A stretch of DNA of 10,309 bases from an uncultured Alphaproteobacteria bacterium (GTDB lineage Bacteria; Pseudomonadota; Alphaproteobacteria; Thalassobaculales; Thalassobaculaceae), in NCBI GenBank assembly GCA_938028645.1, contig CALIMD010000338.1, forward strand, positions 1 to 10,309. Direction: 5' to 3'. Position 1 is the first letter of the stretch, and the number at the start of each line of letters is the position of its first letter. Position numbers and translations under genes: made by a program. Below, in pieces: positions 7,227 through 10,309 of the stretch. The notes under the pieces are model-generated. The model did no database searches. It saw only the letters and a program-made list of their open reading frames with translations, and was not told where the DNA came from.

Positions 7227-8279
7227 TCAAATTGGTCTTGGTTCGGAGATATTAAACTTATCGGAAAAATCCTTTAATCCATCAAGCAAACCAGGGTACA
7301 ATTCTAATCCATTTTTTAGAGCTTCTGCCTTATTTGCAAATGCATTATCACCGGGAAGCCTTACACTTTCTACTCCATCTGCTGGAGGATTACCTCGACA
7401 ACTTTTAGCCAACCAAGAGGTTTGCCTTATAAATTCTTCCGTCCCTCCAAACGCCCCAGGGTCTGTGACTTTCAGATAAACGGCCGCCCCCCAACCTTCT
7501 GGAGGATCTGCCCGCCCCAGCCCTGATAGTCCCTGGGTTAAAGCCTCAATCATTAATGCCAAGCCAAAACCTTTATGACCATATTCTTTCCCGCCGATTG
7601 GCAAAATCGTTCCAGGTGGATCGGTAAACAAAACGGCTGGATCATCGCTTGGTTGTCCAAATTTATCCTGGACCCAATCTCCAGGAAGTTTTTTTCCTTC
7701 GGAGAATAAGCGTCCTGTCAGACCATTGGTAGTAATAGATGCGCTTATATCAATAAGGATAGGGTTATCGCTCGTTGGAATTCCTACTGCTATCGGATTG
7801 GGTGTAAAGGCAGGTTTTGTGCCGCCATAGGGAGCGACACTAACAATCGATGGATCCGAGGATGCGAGCTCTATCATGCAGCCCTTTTCAGTAGCCCTAG
7901 AGAGAAATGCGGCTAGGCAGGCAATATGACCACTCCGTCTTATAGCTATTGTTGCCGTGCCATATTTTTTTGAGCGCTCTATTGCAAGATCGATAGCCTT
8001 GGCTGTAAGCCAAACACCGGAAATTCTTTGACCATCCCAAGTTATCGTAGCACCTCTGTCTGCAACAACTAAAGGATCGCCAGTACCCTTCATCAAACCG
8101 TTCTCCAAGCCAGACAAATAAGCGGGGGCTTGCGCTATTCCATGAGTGGTGTGTCCCATTAAATCTGCTTCTACAAGCAGTGGGGCAACAATCGCCGATT
8201 TATCCGCATCCATTCCAGCAGCCACAAAGAGGGCTCCAATATAAAGTATGAGGTCGTTGCTTTGATATCGATTGGCCAT
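7227..8279 (-). CDS. Ldh family oxidoreductase (malate/L-lactate/ureidoglycolate dehydrogenase type, Ldh_2)
   Basis: A 350-residue NAD(P)-dependent oxidoreductase with the non-Rossmann fold of the Ldh_2 family, which interconverts 2-hydroxy and 2-oxo acids (sulfolactate, malate, ureidoglycolate) or reduces cyclic imino acids. Features in order: N-terminal helices, the catalytic loop GHTTHG at 42-47 (usually G-x-x-S-H-G, so Thr replaces Ser while H46 is kept), GVWLTAKAIDLAIERSKKYG at 88-107, RRSGHIA with H118 at the nucleotide-site position, NPIAVGIPT at 161-169, LIDISAS at 175-181, and KGFGLALMIEAL at 236-247. Length matches the family (about 330-360). The ATG at 8279 is preceded by a GGA-containing site about ten bases upstream. 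It is convergent with the transporter gene and divergent from the small membrane protein gene. Exact substrate unknown. Confidence 0.92.
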   Translation of the reverse strand: MANRYQSNDLILYIGALFVAAGMDADKSAIVAPLLVEADLMGHTTHGIAQAPAYLSGLENGLMKGTGDPLVVADRGATITWDGQRISGVWLTAKAIDLAIERSKKYGTATIAIRRSGHIACLAAFLSRATEKGCMIELASSDPSIVSVAPYGGTKPAFTPNPIAVGIPTSDNPILIDISASITTNGLTGRLFSEGKKLPGDWVQDKFGQPSDDPAVLFTDPPGTILPIGGKEYGHKGFGLALMIEALTQGLSGLGRADPPEGWGAAVYLKVTDPGAFGGTEEFIRQTSWLAKSCRGNPPADGVESVRLPGDNAFANKAEALKNGLELYPGLLDGLKDFSDKFNISEPRPI

Positions 8280-8547
8280 TCAATTTTCATCCGTTATTGG
8301 TTAGTATTTAACGTAAAACGTTCGCGGCATTAACGCATTTGATCATCTTGAGATAATATATTATGCGGCACAAGAACATTGTATAAAAACTATATCCGGA
8401 AGTACTATGCGTTATGAAAATTTACTATCTAAAATAAAGATTAAAATAATACTTAAATATGAATTTTATTCGACTTGAACGTGTGCGATTTGATTGATAG
8501 GAAATAACCGAGATTCTCATGGGAACTATTTGGGAAAAGTGCAGAAA
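8280..8547. promoter_or_regulatory. Divergent, very AT-rich intergenic region between Ldh_2 and small membrane protein genes
   Basis: These 268 bases separate two outward-reading genes and are much more AT-rich than the genes. A perfect 12-bp palindrome ATAATATATTAT lies at 8353-8364. AACGTTTTACGTT-type short dyads occur near 8311-8323 on the minus reading. No pair of -35/-10 boxes could be chosen with confidence. An in-frame TTG start at 8494 and a 14-codon frame at 8519-8560 (stop included) overlap this region but look incidental. Confidence 0.3.
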
Positions 8548-8883
8548 ATGGGCGATGTAATTGCATTTATCAAGGCTATACTTCGACGTATTTTAACTCG
8601 GGAGCGAGCCGAAATAGGGATGGCGATGTGTGGATTGGTGGCATTAGTTACCCCACTTTTGCTTTGGGTTTCCTGGTCACCAGACATGTTAAAAGGGATC
8701 CTTGCAATGGGTTTTGCATCTTTCCTTTTGGCGACCTGGTTTGCCCAATACGCTTGCCCGGAAGCTTTAGATATAGGTCAAGAGACATTACCAAAACCCG
8801 GAGAACTTCCCGTATCAGAAACTAAAGCTGATACTACCAGCATTCATCCACCTCAAGACCAATCGGAAAATAGTAAAAAATAA
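8548..8883 (+). CDS. Small two-helix membrane protein of unknown function
   Basis: A 111-residue protein from the ATG at 8548. It is not recognised as a member of any named family. The N-terminal 22 residues are amphipathic and positively charged (AILRRILTRER), followed by two hydrophobic segments at about 25-42 (MAMCGLVALVTPLLLWVS) and 48-67 (LKGILAMGFASFLLATWFAQ) with a short WSPDM turn between. The last 40 residues are hydrophilic and rich in Pro, Glu, Thr and Ser (KPGELPVSETKADT), probably disordered. By the positive-inside rule the N-terminus would be cytoplasmic, and then the tail too. A longer form from TTG 8494 adds 18 residues that look unlike a protein start. The stop is 21 bases before the alcohol dehydrogenase ATG on the same strand, so the two probably share a transcript. 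A holin-like or a transporter accessory role are possibilities, but nothing in the sequence decides it. Confidence 0.75.
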   Translation: MGDVIAFIKAILRRILTRERAEIGMAMCGLVALVTPLLLWVSWSPDMLKGILAMGFASFLLATWFAQYACPEALDIGQETLPKPGELPVSETKADTTSIHPPQDQSENSKK

Positions 8884-8904
8884 TTTAATCTGAGGATCCA
8901 AAAA

Positions 8905-10074
8905 ATGAAAAATGGAACGATTAATTTTGGGATCATGGAACGTGTAATTTTTGGTGAACCCACTGCGGTAGCTATCGCAAAAGAAGCAGAGCGTATCGGA
9001 GCCAAAAGGGTTTTCCTTCTAGTTGGAGGAACGCTTAATAGAGAAACCGATGAGGTAACGAAAATTATATCCGCTCTAGGACCTCGGTTTTGCGGCCTAC
9101 ACGACAATATGCCTGCTCATTCACCACGTGATGCAGTTATTGAATGCGCGAATGCTGCCCGGAAAGCTAAGGCAGATTTATTAGTTACTTTTGGTGGTGG
9201 CTCTGTGACAGATGGAGGAAAAGCCGTAACAATTTGTCTTGAACAAGGGATCACAGATATTAATGGCCTCGAGCCATATCGTACTACAGTAGATGGGACA
9301 GGCAAAAGACACTTTCCTGAATATAGCGCTCCAACAGTTCGACAGATAGCCGTTCCAACTACTTTGTCTGGAGGAGAATTTAACGCTAGAGCTGGGGTCA
9401 CCGAGCCAAGATTAAAACTCAAACAATCCTATGTCCATCGTGGCATAATGCATATTTCAGTAATCCTTGATGGCGAAGTTACTAGGCATACACCGGAATG
9501 GTTATTTTTATCAACCGGTATTCGAGCGGTAGACCATGCCGTAGAAACTTATTTATCACTAGATTCAAACGACTATTGGGATGGCGCTGCGCTCCACGCA
9601 CTTCGATTATTGGGTGAGGGGTTAAAAAGAGTTAAGGTAAACCCTGATGACTTTGAAGCCCGCCAGAAATGTTTAATGGGTGCGTGGTTATCGATGACCG
9701 GTATTATATCAGGGTGCCGCTTGGGGGCGAGCCATGCCATAGGGCATATTTTGGGAGGTACTGCGGGGGTACCTCACGGACATACATCCTGCGTAATGCT
9801 ACCATCAGTATTAGAATGGAATAAAACTATCAATAGCGAAAGACAGGCTAACCTCTCAGAAGCTCTTGGTAAGCCAAATATTCCCGCCTCTGAAATCCTT
9901 CATAACCTCATAGATGGGTTGGGTATGCCACGAAACCTAACAACGGTGGGTGTAACAAGAGAACAGTTCCAACAATTAGCAGAAAACTGCATGCTAGACG
10001 ATTGGACTTTTTCTAATCCAAGGAAAATCAACACTCCCGAGCAAGTAATAGAAATTCTTGAATTAGCCATTTGA
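8905..10074 (+). CDS. Iron-containing alcohol dehydrogenase family protein, maleylacetate reductase-like
   Basis: A 389-residue protein (family usual about 350-390). ATG at 8905 has GAGGA eight bases upstream. N-terminal NAD(P)-binding domain shows VFLLVGG at 36-42 and TFGGGSVTDGGKAV at 95-108, followed by the substrate-side PTTLSGGEFNARAGVTE at 151-167, which matches the P-T-T-x-S-G-x-E segment of this group. In the helical domain, the Fe-ADH metal signature is GIRAVDHAVE at 205-214 with H211, then SHAIGH with H277 and H281, and VPHGH with H291. Spacing between these His residues equals that in FucO-type enzymes. The Asp that is the usual first metal ligand (four residues before H211) is R207. 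Family members oxidise alcohols or reduce aldehydes and keto groups with NAD(P)H. Maleylacetate reductases of this superfamily work without metal, so this protein may too. Co-transcribed with the small membrane protein upstream. Confidence 0.92.
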   Translation: MKNGTINFGIMERVIFGEPTAVAIAKEAERIGAKRVFLLVGGTLNRETDEVTKIISALGPRFCGLHDNMPAHSPRDAVIECANAARKAKADLLVTFGGGSVTDGGKAVTICLEQGITDINGLEPYRTTVDGTGKRHFPEYSAPTVRQIAVPTTLSGGEFNARAGVTEPRLKLKQSYVHRGIMHISVILDGEVTRHTPEWLFLSTGIRAVDHAVETYLSLDSNDYWDGAALHALRLLGEGLKRVKVNPDDFEARQKCLMGAWLSMTGIISGCRLGASHAIGHILGGTAGVPHGHTSCVMLPSVLEWNKTINSERQANLSEALGKPNIPASEILHNLIDGLGMPRNLTTVGVTREQFQQLAENCMLDDWTFSNPRKINTPEQVIEILELAI

Positions 10075-10131
10075 AATAGAGCTGCTGCAGGAACAGTAGA
10101 ATTATAACTTTAAAAAATACGAGTACTCAGC

Positions 10132-10160
10132 TTGATTCATTGGTTATAGCGACTTATTTT
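10132..10160 (+). promoter_or_regulatory. Candidate sigma70-type promoter for glyQ
   Basis: TTGATT (10132-10137) and TATTTT (10155-10160) are separated by exactly 17 bases, each matching four of six consensus bases. Predicted transcription would begin near 10167, about 29 bases before the glyQ ATG. Near-palindromic octamers GAGTACTC (10121-10128) and GAATACTC (10164-10171) flank the promoter symmetrically, which may be chance. Confidence 0.4.
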
Positions 10161-10195
10161 GCCGAATACTCATAAATAACGAATGGTAGTATTTT

Positions 10196-10309
10196 ATGTC
10201 TGAAGTTAATGAACAAGTTATCCGCAAGGATTTTCAGTCATTAATACTAATATTACAAAACTATTGGGCTCAAAAGGGCTGCGTTATCCTGCAACCATAC
10301 GATATGGAG
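10196..10309 (+). CDS. glyQ: Glycyl-tRNA synthetase alpha subunit (partial, N-terminal 38 residues)
   Basis: The last 114 bases read as 38 codons from the ATG at 10196 to the right edge without a stop. Residues 13-38 include FQSLILILQNYWAQKGC and VILQPYDME, the highly conserved N-terminus of bacterial GlyQ (F-Q-x-L-I-L-x-L-Q-x-[FY]-W-A-x-x-G-C-V-[IL]-x-Q-P-Y-D). With the beta subunit (GlyS, expected downstream and outside the window) it forms the alpha2beta2 enzyme that charges tRNA-Gly, and the alpha subunit holds the class II catalytic core. The first 12 residues are variable. No strong Shine-Dalgarno is visible. This housekeeping gene marks the right border of the catabolic block. Confidence 0.95.
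   Translation, partial: MSEVNEQVIRKDFQSLILILQNYWAQKGCVILQPYDME

Noticed and set aside
7202..7228. Weak dyad GATGT-TGCA / TGCA-GT-ACATC between the convergent transporter and Ldh_2 genes
   Set aside because: Only 5 plus 4 base pairs with a bulge and no T tract; too weak to call a terminator.
8519..8560. 14-codon frame (stop included) overlapping the start of the small membrane protein
   Set aside because: No ribosome-binding site at good distance and no sign of a leader peptide; probably chance.
10075..10131. Possible terminator after the alcohol dehydrogenase gene
   Set aside because: No GC-rich stem followed by a T tract could be found in the gap before the glyQ promoter.

Overview
The window is an AT-leaning bacterial stretch (roughly 40-45% GC by eye), densely packed with genes. 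It most resembles an aquatic or soil alphaproteobacterium. That placement rests on the split-type glycyl-tRNA synthetase alpha subunit (glyQ) at the right edge and on the general look of the catabolic families. It is an inference, not a proof. No rRNA, tRNA, insertion sequence, CRISPR array or phage gene was seen.

Left part, all on the minus strand and read from right to left: an enolase-superfamily (mandelate racemase type) acid-sugar dehydratase-like gene (3509-2400), a hairpin, a carboxymuconolactone decarboxylase-family gene (2333-1953), the FAD subunit of a xanthine dehydrogenase-type molybdenum hydroxylase (1817-975), and then, overlapping it by ATGA, a fused 2Fe-2S/molybdopterin subunit that leaves the window at base 1. 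Divergent from the enolase-superfamily gene is a FAD-dependent dehydrogenase of the TcuA/CobZ (fumarate reductase flavoprotein) group (3762-5261).

Middle part: a two-domain rhodanese-type sulfurtransferase (6201-5317) converges on the flavoprotein gene across a 16-bp-stem hairpin. It is divergent from a DMT/EamA-family membrane transporter (6296-7171). An Ldh_2 family NAD(P)-dependent 2-hydroxyacid oxidoreductase (8279-7227) then lies convergent to the transporter.

Right part, plus strand: a 111-residue two-helix membrane protein of unknown function (8548-8883), then, 21 bases later, an iron-containing alcohol dehydrogenase/maleylacetate reductase-like protein (8905-10074). After a gap with a plausible sigma70-type promoter comes the start of glyQ (10196 to the right edge). 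The catabolic block therefore appears to end against a housekeeping gene.

Together the left and middle genes look like an oxidative catabolic island: dehydration of an acid sugar or hydroxyacid, several redox steps on hydroxy/oxo acids, and a Mo-hydroxylase. The substrate cannot be read from the sequence, and no regulator or solute-binding transporter lies inside the window. No clearly new defence or mobile system is visible. The points most worth a second look are the unassigned pathway, the alcohol dehydrogenase whose usual first metal-ligand Asp is an Arg, its membrane-protein neighbour, and the fused Mo-hydroxylase subunit.
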